Shown here in pieces: positions 14,484 to 22,872 of a stretch of 64,000 bases of DNA (its first letter is position 1; every line of letters begins with the position of its first letter). The notes beneath the pieces were generated by a model. The model did not search any database, was not told where the DNA came from, and was given only the letters and a program-made list of their open reading frames with translations. The DNA is taken from NCBI RefSeq assembly GCF_015711645.1, contig NZ_JABTEX010000001.1:434001-498000 (forward strand), given 5' to 3'. A program made the position numbers and the translations under genes. Source of the DNA: Planomonospora sp. ID82291 (GTDB lineage: Bacteria; Actinomycetota; Actinomycetes; Streptosporangiales; Streptosporangiaceae).

Positions 14484-15899
14484 GTGCGGCGGAGGGACCC
14501 CGCCGGGGACCGTCCGCCGGTACGGGCCTCCGGATCGCGGGGGCAGGCCCGGGGCGCCGGAGCCGCGGACGGCCCGCACGTGTGGGAGTCGCTGCGCGGC
14601 TGGGAGGTGCTGCTCGTCACGGCGGTCCTGTTCCCGGCGGGGGCGATCGCGCTGGGCGGCCTGCCGCCGTGGCAGCGGGCACTCGCCTCCGCGCTGCTGA
14701 TCGCGATCGTGCCGCTGTACCTCCTGCTCGGCCGGCCCGCGATCCTGGCCGACGACCGGCGCCGGGGCGCCCTGTACATCGTCCTGATGACCGCGCTGTT
14801 CGCGCCGGCCGCGCTCACCGACACGACGGCGACGTTCGCGCTCTTCGGCCTGTGCCCGCAGTGCTTCATGGTCTTCCCCGCCAAGAAGGCGGTCGGCTGC
14901 GTGGTGGTGCTGAACCTGGCCCCGGCGGTGCGTTTCCTCACCTTCGACGAGGACGGGGTGGAGACGTTCAACTTCCTGACCGTCACCGTGATCGTCGTCT
15001 TCTTCTCCGCGGCCTTCGGGATCTGGATGGAGCGGATCATGCAGCAGAGCGACGAGCGGGCCCGGCTCATCGAGGAACTGGAGGCCCAGCGGGCCGAGGT
15101 GGCCCGGCTCTCGGCCGAGCGCGGCGCGCTGGCCGAGCGCGAGCGCCTGGCCGGGGAGATCCACGACACCCTGGCCCAGGGCTTCACCAGCATCATCATG
15201 CTGCTCCAGGCGGCCGAGGCGCAGCCGGATCCGGCCCGGCACCTGGCGCTGGCCGTACGGACCGCGCGGGAGAACCTGGCCGAGGCCCGCGCGCTGATCG
15301 CCGCCCTGGCCCCCGCCCCGCTGGACGGCTCGACGCTGGACGAGGCCCTGCACCGGCTCACCGCGCGGCTGGGCGAGGAGACGGGGATCGAGGCCGCCGC
15401 GGTCGTCCGCGGGCGGTCGCGCCCCCTGCCGCCGCCCGTCGAGGTGGTCCTGATCCGCGCCGCGCAGGAGGCGCTGGCGAACGTGCGGCGGCACGCGGGG
15501 GCGGGCAGGGTGGACGTCCGGGCGGTCTACGGGCCGGGGACCGTCACACTGGAGGTCCGCGACGACGGGATCGGCCTCGATCCGGCGGCCGGCGGCGGGT
15601 ACGGCCTGCGCGGGATGCGCGCCCGGGCCGAGCAGGTCGGCGGGACGCTCACCGTGACCGGTGCGCCCGGTGCGGGGACCGTCCTCGCCGTGACCGTCCC
15701 CACCGGCGCGGAGGCCTTGTCGGGGGATCCGGGCCGGGCGGCCACCGCGACCGCGGCCCCCGAGACCGCGGACCCCGGGACCGCGGACCCCGGGACCGCG
15801 GACCCCGGGACCGCGGACCCCGGGACCGCGGACCCCGGGACCGCGGACCCCGGGACCGCTTCTCCGGGGACCTCCGTCCCCGCCGAGCAGGGAGGATGA
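14484..15899 (+). CDS. Sensor histidine kinase, HisKA_3 (NarL/DesK) type (cassette 1)
   Basis: Membrane kinase of about 471 residues. Four or five transmembrane helices occupy roughly residues 35-185, with no extracytoplasmic domain of note, which suggests sensing within the membrane. A coiled-coil linker is followed by the phosphoacceptor box GEIHDTLAQGFTS (His near 226). The ATPase domain shows AAQEALANVRRHA, VRDDGIGLDP and GYGLRGMRARA. The C-terminus is a disordered tail of about six PGTAD repeats encoded by a 15-bp tandem repeat. GTG 14484 directly follows the permease stop; GTG 14580 is the alternative start. Confidence 0.87.
   Translation: MRRRDPAGDRPPVRASGSRGQARGAGAADGPHVWESLRGWEVLLVTAVLFPAGAIALGGLPPWQRALASALLIAIVPLYLLLGRPAILADDRRRGALYIVLMTALFAPAALTDTTATFALFGLCPQCFMVFPAKKAVGCVVVLNLAPAVRFLTFDEDGVETFNFLTVTVIVVFFSAAFGIWMERIMQQSDERARLIEELEAQRAEVARLSAERGALAERERLAGEIHDTLAQGFTSIIMLLQAAEAQPDPARHLALAVRTARENLAEARALIAALAPAPLDGSTLDEALHRLTARLGEETGIEAAAVVRGRSRPLPPPVEVVLIRAAQEALANVRRHAGAGRVDVRAVYGPGTVTLEVRDDGIGLDPAAGGGYGLRGMRARAEQVGGTLTVTGAPGAGTVLAVTVPTGAEALSGDPGRAATATAAPETADPGTADPGTADPGTADPGTADPGTADPGTASPGTSVPAEQGG
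15764..15860 (+). repeat. 15-bp tandem repeat in the kinase 3' end
   Basis: Six perfect 15-bp units starting at 15764 and every 15 bases after, plus a partial seventh, encode the PGTAD pentapeptide tail of the sensor kinase. Copy number can change without frameshift. Confidence 0.9.
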
Positions 15900-15903
15900 C
15901 CGC

Positions 15904-16527
15904 ATGCTGCGCCTGATGATCGTCGACGACCACCCGGTGGTGCGGGAGGGGTTGCGCGGGATGCTGGAGTCCGATCCGCGGGTCACCGTGGTCGGCGAGG
16001 CGGCCTCCGGGGACGAGGCCGTCGTGCGGGCCCGCGCGCTCGCGCCGGACGTGATCCTGATGGACCTGCGGATGCCCGGCGGCGACGGGGTGTCCGCGAT
16101 CCCCCGCATCCTGGCGGACCGGCCGGAGAGCCGGGTCATCGTGCTGACCACCTACGAGACGGACCAGGACATCGTGCGCGCCGTCGAGGCGGGGGCCGCG
16201 GGCTACCTGCTCAAGGACACCTCCCGGGCCGACCTGCTGGCCGCGGTCGTCTCGGCCTCCCGGGGGGAGACGGTGCTCTCGCCGTCGGTGGCGACCCGGC
16301 TGGTCTCGCGCATGCGGGCCCCCGCGGCCGAGTCGCTCTCCCCGCGCGAGACCGAGGTGCTCTCCCTGGTCGCGCGGGGGCTGACCAACGCCGAGATCGG
16401 CCGGGCGCTGTTCATCGGCGAGACCACCGTCAAGACGCACCTGTTGCGGATCTTCGGCAAGCTCGGCGTCTCCGACCGCACCGCCGCCGTCACCACGGCC
16501 ATGGACCTGGGACTCCTCATCCGATAA
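15904..16527 (+). CDS. Response regulator, NarL/LuxR family (cassette 1)
   Basis: A 207-residue two-domain regulator. The receiver begins LRLMIVDDHPVVREG, with phosphoacceptor Asp54 in LMDLRMPGGDG and the conserved Lys in YLLKDTSRADL. The C-terminal LuxR helix-turn-helix starts LSPRETEVLSLVARGLTNAE and recognises DNA through GETTVKTHLLRIFGKL. It is the cognate partner of the kinase encoded immediately upstream and probably controls the exporter of its own cassette. Confidence 0.93.
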   Translation: MLRLMIVDDHPVVREGLRGMLESDPRVTVVGEAASGDEAVVRARALAPDVILMDLRMPGGDGVSAIPRILADRPESRVIVLTTYETDQDIVRAVEAGAAGYLLKDTSRADLLAAVVSASRGETVLSPSVATRLVSRMRAPAAESLSPRETEVLSLVARGLTNAEIGRALFIGETTVKTHLLRIFGKLGVSDRTAAVTTAMDLGLLIR

Positions 16528-16531
16528 GACT

Positions 16532-16573
16532 GGTAAGTGATGGTTTACCTCATGGGCGGGCCCGGTCTATCGT
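16532..16573 (+). promoter_or_regulatory. Candidate promoter of the aldehyde dehydrogenase gene
   Basis: TTTACC (16544-16549) and TATCGT (16568-16573) are spaced 18 bases apart and lie 86 bp before the dehydrogenase ATG. The -35 overlaps an inverted repeat GGTAA (16532-16536) and TTACC (16545-16549). This could be the site of the TetR regulator encoded downstream. Confidence 0.4.
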
Positions 16574-16658
16574 GGGCCCACCGTGCCCGTTCGGCCGGCC
16601 GCGCCCCTCGGGAGCGCGCCGCCGCCGGGTGTTCGCTCCGCACGCGAGGAGATCCGTG

Positions 16659-18143
16659 ATGTCCACGGCGACCGAACAGCGCACCTTCGACTCCCTCGAC
16701 CCCGCGACCGGAACCGTCGTCGGGACCCATCCGATCCAGGACGCCGCGGCCGTACGCGCGGCCGTGGCCGAGGCGGCGCACGCCGCGCGGTGGTGGGGCG
16801 GACTGGGCTGGACCGAGCGCAGGCGGCGGCTGCTCGACTACAAGGCGGTCGTCACCCGCGACCTCGCCCGGATCGCCGAGGCGGTCCACCGGGAGACGGG
16901 CAAGCCGGAGGCCGACGCCGCGCTGGAGGTGATCCTGACCATCACCCACCTCGACTGGGCGGCCCGCAACGCGCGCCGGGTCCTCGGTCCGCGCCGGGTC
17001 TTCCCCGGCCTGGTCGGCGCCAACCTCGCGACCACGCTGGAGTACCAGCCGCTGGGGGTCGTGGGGGTCATCGGGCCGTGGAACTACCCGGTGTTCACCC
17101 CGATGGGCTCGATCGCCTACGCGCTGGCGGCGGGCAACGCGGTGGTGTTCAAGCCGAGCGAGCTGACGCCGGGGGTGGGGGTGCTGCTGGCCGAGCTGTT
17201 CGCCGAGTCCGTGCCCGAGCAGCCGGTGTTCCGCACGGTGACCGGCCTGGGCGAGACGGGCGCCGCCCTGGCGGGCGACCCGGGGGTGCAGAAGATCGCC
17301 TTCACCGGCTCCACCGCCACCGCCAAACGGGTGATGGCCGCGTGCGCGGCGAACCTGACGCCGCTGGTCGCCGAGTGCGGCGGCAAGGACGCCCTGATCG
17401 TGGACGCCGACGCGGACGTGCGGGCGGCGGCGGACGCGGCGCTGTGGGGCGCGATGTCCAACGCCGGGCAGACCTGCGTCGGGGTGGAGCGGGTCTACGT
17501 GGTGGACGCGGTCTACGACGCGTTCATGCGGGAGCTGACCGGGCGGGCCGCCGCGCTCAAAGCGGGCGAGCACTACGGCCCGATCACCATGCCCGCGCAG
17601 CTGGACGTCATCCGGCGGCACATCGACGACGCCGTCGCGCGCGGAAGGGCCGTGGTGGGCGGGCCGGAGTCGGTGCGCGCGCCGTACGTGGACCCGGTGA
17701 TCGTGGAGGACGTGCCGGAGGACTCCCCGGCGGTCCGCGAGGAGACGTTCGGCCCGACGGTGACGGTCAAGCGCGTCGCCGACGCGGAGGAGGCGCTGGA
17801 GAAGGCCAACGCCACCGCGTACGGCCTGGCCGGGACGATCTTCTCCGGCGACGCGCGGCGCGCGGTGGCGCTCGCGCGCCGGATGCGCAGCGGGATGACC
17901 GCGATCAACTCGGTCATCTCCTTCGCCTCGGTGCCGTCCCTGCCCTTCGGCGGTCTCGGCGACTCCGGTTTCGGCCGGATCCACGGCGCGGACGGCCTGC
18001 GCGAGTTCGCCCGGCCCAAGGGGATCTCCCGGCAGCGCTTCACCCTGCCCGGAATGAACCTCACGTCGTTCACCCGCGGGCAGAAGGAACTTGACCAAGT
18101 GGTGAAGCTTGTGACTTTCTTGCACGGTCGCCGGAAGCGATAA
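16659..18143 (+). CDS. NAD(P)-dependent aldehyde dehydrogenase
   Basis: A 494-residue ALDH superfamily enzyme. It shows IGPWNYPVF, KPSELTPG, FTGSTATAKRVM for cofactor binding, the general base Glu239 in AECGGKDAL and the nucleophile Cys273 in NAGQTCVGV. The EETFGPTV and LPFGGLGDSGFG motifs are also present. It is closest in style to succinate-semialdehyde or benzaldehyde-type dehydrogenases, but the substrate cannot be fixed. A C-terminal extension (about 460-494) ends in basic and hydrophobic residues and may touch membrane. ATG 16659 follows GAGGAG by eight bases. A TetR-family gene lies directly downstream. Confidence 0.9.
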   Translation: MSTATEQRTFDSLDPATGTVVGTHPIQDAAAVRAAVAEAAHAARWWGGLGWTERRRRLLDYKAVVTRDLARIAEAVHRETGKPEADAALEVILTITHLDWAARNARRVLGPRRVFPGLVGANLATTLEYQPLGVVGVIGPWNYPVFTPMGSIAYALAAGNAVVFKPSELTPGVGVLLAELFAESVPEQPVFRTVTGLGETGAALAGDPGVQKIAFTGSTATAKRVMAACAANLTPLVAECGGKDALIVDADADVRAAADAALWGAMSNAGQTCVGVERVYVVDAVYDAFMRELTGRAAALKAGEHYGPITMPAQLDVIRRHIDDAVARGRAVVGGPESVRAPYVDPVIVEDVPEDSPAVREETFGPTVTVKRVADAEEALEKANATAYGLAGTIFSGDARRAVALARRMRSGMTAINSVISFASVPSLPFGGLGDSGFGRIHGADGLREFARPKGISRQRFTLPGMNLTSFTRGQKELDQVVKLVTFLHGRRKR

Positions 18144-18265
18144 CGGCCGACCCCTTCCCCAAAAAGGATCTTGCACCCATAATAGTTGGTTCGGGGAGCG
18201 AAGATCATGAGGTGGAAGCGAATATGCATGGACTTGTCAAGCCCTCCCCCGCAGCGAGGGCTTGC

Positions 18266-18871
18266 ATGAATGGCCGATCCTATAGGGGAATGACAGCGGA
18301 GGAACGGTTGGCGGAACGCCGGGAGCGCCTGATCTCGGCGGCCTACGTCCTGTACGCCGAGCTCGGCTTCCCCGACACCACGATCGAGAAGCTCTGCACC
18401 GTCGCGCGCATCTCCAACCGCGCGTTCTACGAGTGCTTCGAGAGCCGCGACGAGCTGATGCTGGTGGTGTACGACCGGTGCGTGCGGGAGACCCTGGAGA
18501 CGGTGGCGCACGCCGTCGAACGGGCTCCCGACACGCTGCCCGGCCGGATCGAGGCGGGCATCTCGGAGTACATCCGGTTCATCACCGAGGACAGGCGCCG
18601 TGCCCGGATCATGTATCTGGAGGTGCGGCGGGCCGACCACGGCTTCACCGCGTCCCGGCAGCAGACCTCGGCGGCCTTCTGCCGGATCCTGGAGACCAGC
18701 CTCTTCGAGCTGCCGGAGACGGGCGGGGTGGAACCGCGCCTGGTCGTGCTCGGCCTGCTCGGCGTGGTCCAGGAGCTGCTCATCGAGTGGACGCTGTCCG
18801 CCGACCCGCCGCCGGTGGACCGCCTGATCGGCACGGCCGTGCACATCTTCCGCCGGTCGCTGGTCGGCTGA
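18266..18871 (+). CDS. TetR family transcriptional regulator
   Basis: A 201-residue repressor-type protein. The helix-turn-helix is in the N-terminal 60 residues (RLISAAYVLYAELGF, TTIEKLCTVARISNRAFYE). The ligand-binding domain is all-helical with no recognised specificity. The SYRGMTAEERLAERR lead-in is common in this subgroup. ATG 18266 follows GAGGG by five bases; GTG 18212 and ATG 18224 are upstream alternatives. A 52-bp tandem duplication spans its stop codon. Its likely target is the adjacent dehydrogenase gene or itself. Confidence 0.85.
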   Translation: MNGRSYRGMTAEERLAERRERLISAAYVLYAELGFPDTTIEKLCTVARISNRAFYECFESRDELMLVVYDRCVRETLETVAHAVERAPDTLPGRIEAGISEYIRFITEDRRRARIMYLEVRRADHGFTASRQQTSAAFCRILETSLFELPETGGVEPRLVVLGLLGVVQELLIEWTLSADPPPVDRLIGTAVHIFRRSLVG

Positions 18872-18942
18872 GCCGGAGCCCGCCGGTCGACCGTGCACAT
18901 CTTCCGCCGGTCGCCGGCCGGCCGAGCCGGAGCCCGCCGGTC
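18837..18942. repeat. 52-bp tandem duplication across the TetR stop codon
   Basis: Segments 18837-18888 and 18891-18942 match at 49 of 52 positions. The first copy holds the last codons and TGA of the TetR gene. In the second copy the TGA is CGA. The second copy reaches the stop codon of the convergent response regulator (18941). Confidence 0.9.
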
Positions 18943-19534
18943 AGAGCCAGCCCTTCTCCTGGGCGGCCCGGATGGCCGTGATCCGGTTGGCGGCGCCCAG
19001 CTTGGTGATCGCGCTGGACAGGTAGTTGCGGACGGTGCCCTCGGTGAGGTGGAGCGCGGCCGCGATCTCCCCGACCGAGGCGCCCCGCGCCGCCTGCGCC
19101 AGCGCCTCCCGCTCCCGGTCGGTCAGCGGGCTCTCCCCCGCCATCATCGCCGAGGCCGCCATCTCCGGGTCGAGGTAGCGCCCTCCCCCGTGGACCTTGC
19201 GGATCGCCGCCGCCAGCTCGTCGGAGGAGGCGTCCTTGGGCACGAAGCCGCGCACCCCCGCCGCCAGCGCCCGCCGCAGGTAGCCCGGCCGGCCGAAGCT
19301 GGTCAGCATCAGCACGGCGTGCCCCGGCAGCGTCTCGGCCACGCTCAGTCCGTCCATGCCCGGCATCTCGATGTCCAGCACGATCACGTCGGGACCGTGC
19401 TCCCGTACGGCCTGCGCCACGTGGTCGCCCCTGCCCACCTGGGCCACGACCTCGATGTCCGGCTCCAGCCCGAGCAGCGTGGCGATCGCCTCGCGGATCA
19501 GGTGCTCGTCGTCGGCCAGCAGGACCCGGATCAT
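18941..19534 (-). CDS. Response regulator, NarL/LuxR (DesR-like) family (cassette 2)
   Basis: A 197-residue regulator with an N-terminal receiver (IRVLLADDEHLIREA, Asp54 in IVLDIEMPGMDG, Lys in GFVPKDASSDEL) and a LuxR-type C-terminal domain (LTDREREALAQAARGASVGE, EGTVRNYLSSAITKLGAAN). The PKDAS and NYLSSA variants are those of the DesR branch. It overlaps the kinase gene by ATGA (19531-19534). It is the last gene of a minus-strand cassette with the same order as cassette 1. The perfect ATGACA-GA-TGTCAT palindrome before the cassette is a plausible target. Confidence 0.93.
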   Translation of the reverse strand: MIRVLLADDEHLIREAIATLLGLEPDIEVVAQVGRGDHVAQAVREHGPDVIVLDIEMPGMDGLSVAETLPGHAVLMLTSFGRPGYLRRALAAGVRGFVPKDASSDELAAAIRKVHGGGRYLDPEMAASAMMAGESPLTDREREALAQAARGASVGEIAAALHLTEGTVRNYLSSAITKLGAANRITAIRAAQEKGWL

Positions 19535-20748
19535 CGTGCTCCCTCCAGCGGGACCGTCGCCCGCAACCTGAACTCCCCCGGTCTCCCGGATCCGGCGGTG
19601 ACCGTGCCGCCCGAGGGGGCCAGCCGCTCCGACAGGCCGATCAGGCCCGTGCCCCCGCGGGCCGCCGCCCCCGTCACGCCGTCGTTGACCATCTCCAGCA
19701 CCGCCGTGCCGTCGCGCACCGCCACGGAGATCCGGCAGCGGGTCGCCGCGCTGTGCCGCAGCACGTTGGTGGTGCCCTCGCGGGCCACCCAGGCCAGCAG
19801 GCCGGCGCCCTCCTCCGGCACGCCCTCCGGCGGCGTCTCCAGGGTGCAGCGGATGCCGCCCGCCTCCAGCACCGCGACCATGCTGCGCAACTCCGCACCG
19901 AGGTCGACCGTCCGGTAGCCGCGCACCGCCGTACGGATCTCCTTCAGCGCCTCCCGGGCCAGCCCGCGCACCGCGTCCATCTCGGCCGCGGCACGGGTGG
20001 TGTCGCGGCCGGCCAGCTTGGCCGCGACCTCGCTCTTGACCGCGATCGCGGAGAGGCTGTGCCCGACCAGGTCGTGCAGGTCACGGGCGAAGCGGAGCCG
20101 CTCCTCGGTCACGGCCAGCTGCGCCTGCGCCGCCTTGCCGGCCTCCGCGGCCCGGACCACCTCCCAGAACCAGAGCTGGAACCGGTTCATCCACGGCACG
20201 GTCAGGGACGCCGCCACGTAGCCGCCGATCGCGCCGCCGAACGCCTCCCGGTCCGGGTAGAAGGCCGTCCAGGTGTCCGGCCACAGGAAGAACACCCCGG
20301 CCGCCGTCGCCGCGACGGTGGCCGCGAACGTGGCGGACCGGTTCAGCAGCAGCGCCGCGCCCGCCGCCCAGGCCGGGGCGATCAGCCCCCAGGCCAGCAG
20401 GTGCCCGTCCTGGGTCAGCAGCACGGCCAGCGCCACCGCGCCCGAGGCGGCCACCTCCCGGTGGGCCGCGGCTCCGTCCAGGGCCGCTCTGATCATCCGT
20501 GTCTGGAGCGCGGTGAAGGCCGCCAGCCCCAGCAGCCCGAGCGCCAGGGAGGAGACCGGGACCGGCCGGGTGCCGCCGGTGAACCAGCCGAGCGGGCCGA
20601 TCCAGGCCAGGAAGATCCCGATGCCCAGCATCCAGGCGGTCAGCCGGCGGAGCCGTTCGACCTGGGAGCGCGCGCGGCGCCGCGGGCGCGCCGCGGGGAC
20701 GAGGCGCCGCAGGCGCCCCGCCCCCCGTTCGTCCGTCTTCGTCGTCAT
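19531..20748 (-). CDS. Sensor histidine kinase, DesK-like (cassette 2)
   Basis: A 405-residue kinase. After a basic N-terminus there are five or six transmembrane helices (about 40-195). The phosphoacceptor region is RDLHDLVGHSLSAIAVK with His near 224, and the ATPase domain carries VAREGTTNVLRHS, VNDGVTG and GTGLIGLSERL. DesK-type kinases sense membrane state through their helices. Next to an ABC exporter this often means envelope-stress or antibiotic sensing, which is an inference here. It is coupled to the regulator by ATGA and follows the permease gene by 13 bases. Confidence 0.92.
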   Translation of the reverse strand: MTTKTDERGAGRLRRLVPAARPRRRARSQVERLRRLTAWMLGIGIFLAWIGPLGWFTGGTRPVPVSSLALGLLGLAAFTALQTRMIRAALDGAAAHREVAASGAVALAVLLTQDGHLLAWGLIAPAWAAGAALLLNRSATFAATVAATAAGVFFLWPDTWTAFYPDREAFGGAIGGYVAASLTVPWMNRFQLWFWEVVRAAEAGKAAQAQLAVTEERLRFARDLHDLVGHSLSAIAVKSEVAAKLAGRDTTRAAAEMDAVRGLAREALKEIRTAVRGYRTVDLGAELRSMVAVLEAGGIRCTLETPPEGVPEEGAGLLAWVAREGTTNVLRHSAATRCRISVAVRDGTAVLEMVNDGVTGAAARGGTGLIGLSERLAPSGGTVTAGSGRPGEFRLRATVPLEGAR

Positions 20749-20761
20749 CCGGCGACCAACG

Positions 20762-21559
20762 TTAGCCGTGCCGGGGTTCCCACCGGAACAGCCACCTGGC
20801 CAGCAGCCCGGTCACCCCGATCCAGACGGCCATGATCCCGATCGAGGGCAGCGCGGCCACCCACTGCCCGGCCGTGCTCAGCGCCTCGCCGCCGCTGGAG
20901 AAGTGGTCGGCGCCCAGGAAGCCGGTGCGCATCATCTCCACCACCGGGGTCACCGGGAGCAGGCCGGAGACCGTGCCCAGCGGGCCGGGCAGCACATCGA
21001 GGGGGAAGGCGATCGGCGCCCCCAGCAGCATGACCATCAGCACCGGCAGCACGGTGATCTGGGCCATCTCCGCGTTCGGCGTCAGGCCGGAGAAGGCCGC
21101 GGCGAGCAGGGCGAACACGATGACGCCCAGGACCGCGGCGAGCAGGATCAGCGGCACGTTGGCCGGCAGGACCCCCTCGGTCCGGTGCAGCCAGATCCCC
21201 AGCAGCGCCATCTGGCCGAGCAGGAGCGCCAGCGCGCCGAGCCCGCTGCCGGCCATGACCGCCAGCGCGGACGGCTGGCCCCCGCGCAACCGCTTGAGCA
21301 CCAGTTCCTCCCTGCGCGCGGTGAAGGAGTTCACCAGGTTGATGAAGACCGCGAAGCCCAGCATCAGGCCGGGCACTCCGGTCAGGACGAAGGCCCCGCC
21401 CGGCACCCCCGCGACCTCCGCTCCGCCCTGCGCCCCGGTGAACATCCAGGCCATCAGGAGCGGGAGCAGCAGCACGTTGAACAGGACGGTGGTGTTGCGG
21501 GCCACCAGGGTCAGGTCGAGCCTCGCCAGCCGTACGGCGTGCAGCACATCGGTCTTCAT
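20762..21559 (-). CDS. ABC-2 type permease (cassette 2)
   Basis: A 265-residue membrane protein with six predicted helices. The cytoplasmic loop after helix 2 (NSFTARREELVLKRLRGG) matches the coupling segment of ABC-2 permeases, and PVTPVVEMMRTGFLG precedes the last helix. ATG 21559 has GGGAAG six bases upstream; a longer frame to 21607 has no binding site. It is encoded between its ATPase and the DesK-like kinase. Confidence 0.9.
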   Translation of the reverse strand: MKTDVLHAVRLARLDLTLVARNTTVLFNVLLLPLLMAWMFTGAQGGAEVAGVPGGAFVLTGVPGLMLGFAVFINLVNSFTARREELVLKRLRGGQPSALAVMAGSGLGALALLLGQMALLGIWLHRTEGVLPANVPLILLAAVLGVIVFALLAAAFSGLTPNAEMAQITVLPVLMVMLLGAPIAFPLDVLPGPLGTVSGLLPVTPVVEMMRTGFLGADHFSSGGEALSTAGQWVAALPSIGIMAVWIGVTGLLARWLFRWEPRHG

Positions 21560-21614
21560 GGTCACTTCCCGCTTCCCGTCGATCCGTGGGTGATTCGTTC
21601 CCGGCACGCCGCTC

Positions 21615-22736
21615 TCACCGCTGCTCCCCGACCACCCGCATGAACACGTCCTCCAGCGTCCCCCGGCGCACGGCCAGCCGCTCCAGGGCCGCGCCCCGGC
21701 CGTCGGCCCAGGCCATCAGCGGGCGGAGCGCGGCGTGCGCGCGGGTCTCGGTGTCGGCGCCGGTCAAGGTGTAGACCACCTCGGTGAAAGGCGCGGTGGA
21801 GGGCGCGGCGGGGGAGCCGGCGGCCGGCCGGGCGGCCGTCCCGTCGCCTCCGCCGGCGTAGGTGAGCACCGGGGCGACGCCGTCCAGCACCGGCAGGTCG
21901 CCGAAGGTCCAGGAGGTGCCGGGGAGCCGGAAGGCGATGCGGTCGCCGGAGGCGGCCACCACCTCCTCGACCGTGCCGTGGGTGTGGATCCGGCCCTCGT
22001 GCATGATCGCGAGCCGGGTGGCGAGGCGCTCGGCCTCCTCCAGGTAGTGCGTGGTCAGCAGCACCGACGTGCCCGCGTCCCGCAGGTCCTCGATCACCTT
22101 CCAGGTCGTCCGGCGCGCCTCGGGGTCCATCCCGGTGGTCGGCTCGTCCAGGAAGAGCACCTCGGGCGCCGAGAGCACCGCGAGCGCGAGGTCGAGCCGG
22201 CGCTTCTGGCCGCCGGAGAGCTGCTTGACCTTGACCCGGGCCTTGCTCTCCAGGCCCACCAGCTCCAGCGCGCCCATGGTGGCCCGGTCCACCCCGCGCA
22301 CCCGGCCCATGAGGGTGAGGCGTCCGGGCAGCTCGGCGCCGCCGGACAGGGTGACCGGGCGGCCGGCGTCCTCGCTCAGCCCCTTCCACAGGTCCACCGT
22401 CTCGGCGACGGTGAGGTCGCCGAGGAAGCCGCCCTCCTGCAGCATGATGCCCACCCGGGGGCGCAGCTCGCGCTGCTGCCGCACCGGGTCGAGGCCGAGG
22501 ACCCGCACGGTGCCGTCGGTGGCGGGCCGGAAACCCTCCAGGACCTCCATCGTGGTGGTCTTCCCCGCGCCGTTGGTGCCGAGCAGGGCGAAGACCTCTC
22601 CCCGGGGGACGGTGAAGGAGATCCCGCGCACGGCCTCGAAGTCGCCGTAGCGCTGCCGCAGTCCGCCGACCTCGATCACGTCGTCCAGACCGCCGGAGGC
22701 GGCGCCGACCCTGTCCGCAAGCTGTGGTGTCCTCAT
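21615..22736 (-). CDS. ABC transporter ATP-binding protein (cassette 2)
   Basis: A 373-residue exporter ATPase. Walker A is GTNGAGKTT, signature LSGGQKRRLDLA, Walker B VLFLDEPTTGMDP and H-loop TTHYLEEAERLATR. Between LWKGLSEDAG and the signature there is an insertion containing PGRLTLMGRVRG. The C-terminal domain has an Ala/Pro-rich insertion (about 295-315) before a strand FTEVVYTLTG. ATG 22736 follows GAGGA by eight bases; the first 20 residues precede the usual family start. It heads cassette 2. Confidence 0.92.
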   Translation of the reverse strand: MRTPQLADRVGAASGGLDDVIEVGGLRQRYGDFEAVRGISFTVPRGEVFALLGTNGAGKTTTMEVLEGFRPATDGTVRVLGLDPVRQQRELRPRVGIMLQEGGFLGDLTVAETVDLWKGLSEDAGRPVTLSGGAELPGRLTLMGRVRGVDRATMGALELVGLESKARVKVKQLSGGQKRRLDLALAVLSAPEVLFLDEPTTGMDPEARRTTWKVIEDLRDAGTSVLLTTHYLEEAERLATRLAIMHEGRIHTHGTVEEVVAASGDRIAFRLPGTSWTFGDLPVLDGVAPVLTYAGGGDGTAARPAAGSPAAPSTAPFTEVVYTLTGADTETRAHAALRPLMAWADGRGAALERLAVRRGTLEDVFMRVVGEQR

Positions 22737-22817
22737 GGGGAAAATCCTCTTCCAGCGGCGTATCCCCAGGTAGTCATCGATATCACCGGAGGGACATGGA
22801 TCTTGCGGATGATCCGT

Positions 22818-22831
22818 ATGACAGATGTCAT
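22818..22831. promoter_or_regulatory. 14-bp palindrome upstream of ABC/two-component cassette 2
   Basis: ATGACA-GA-TGTCAT is a perfect inverted repeat 82 bp upstream of the ATPase start. Its form resembles the TGACAT/ATGTCA-type sites bound by some NarL/DesR-like regulators. It is the only strong symmetric element in the 136-bp gap before the protease gene stop. Confidence 0.5.
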
Positions 22832-22872
22832 GTCCGGCGGCGGAGGGCCGCCGGACACCGCCGGGGCGGTCC

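Noticed and set aside
11706-15899. A 1397-codon plus-strand open frame
   Set aside because: Most of it is the wrong-frame reading of nucS, an ATPase and a permease in high-GC DNA. Only its last ~470 codons are real, the sensor kinase.
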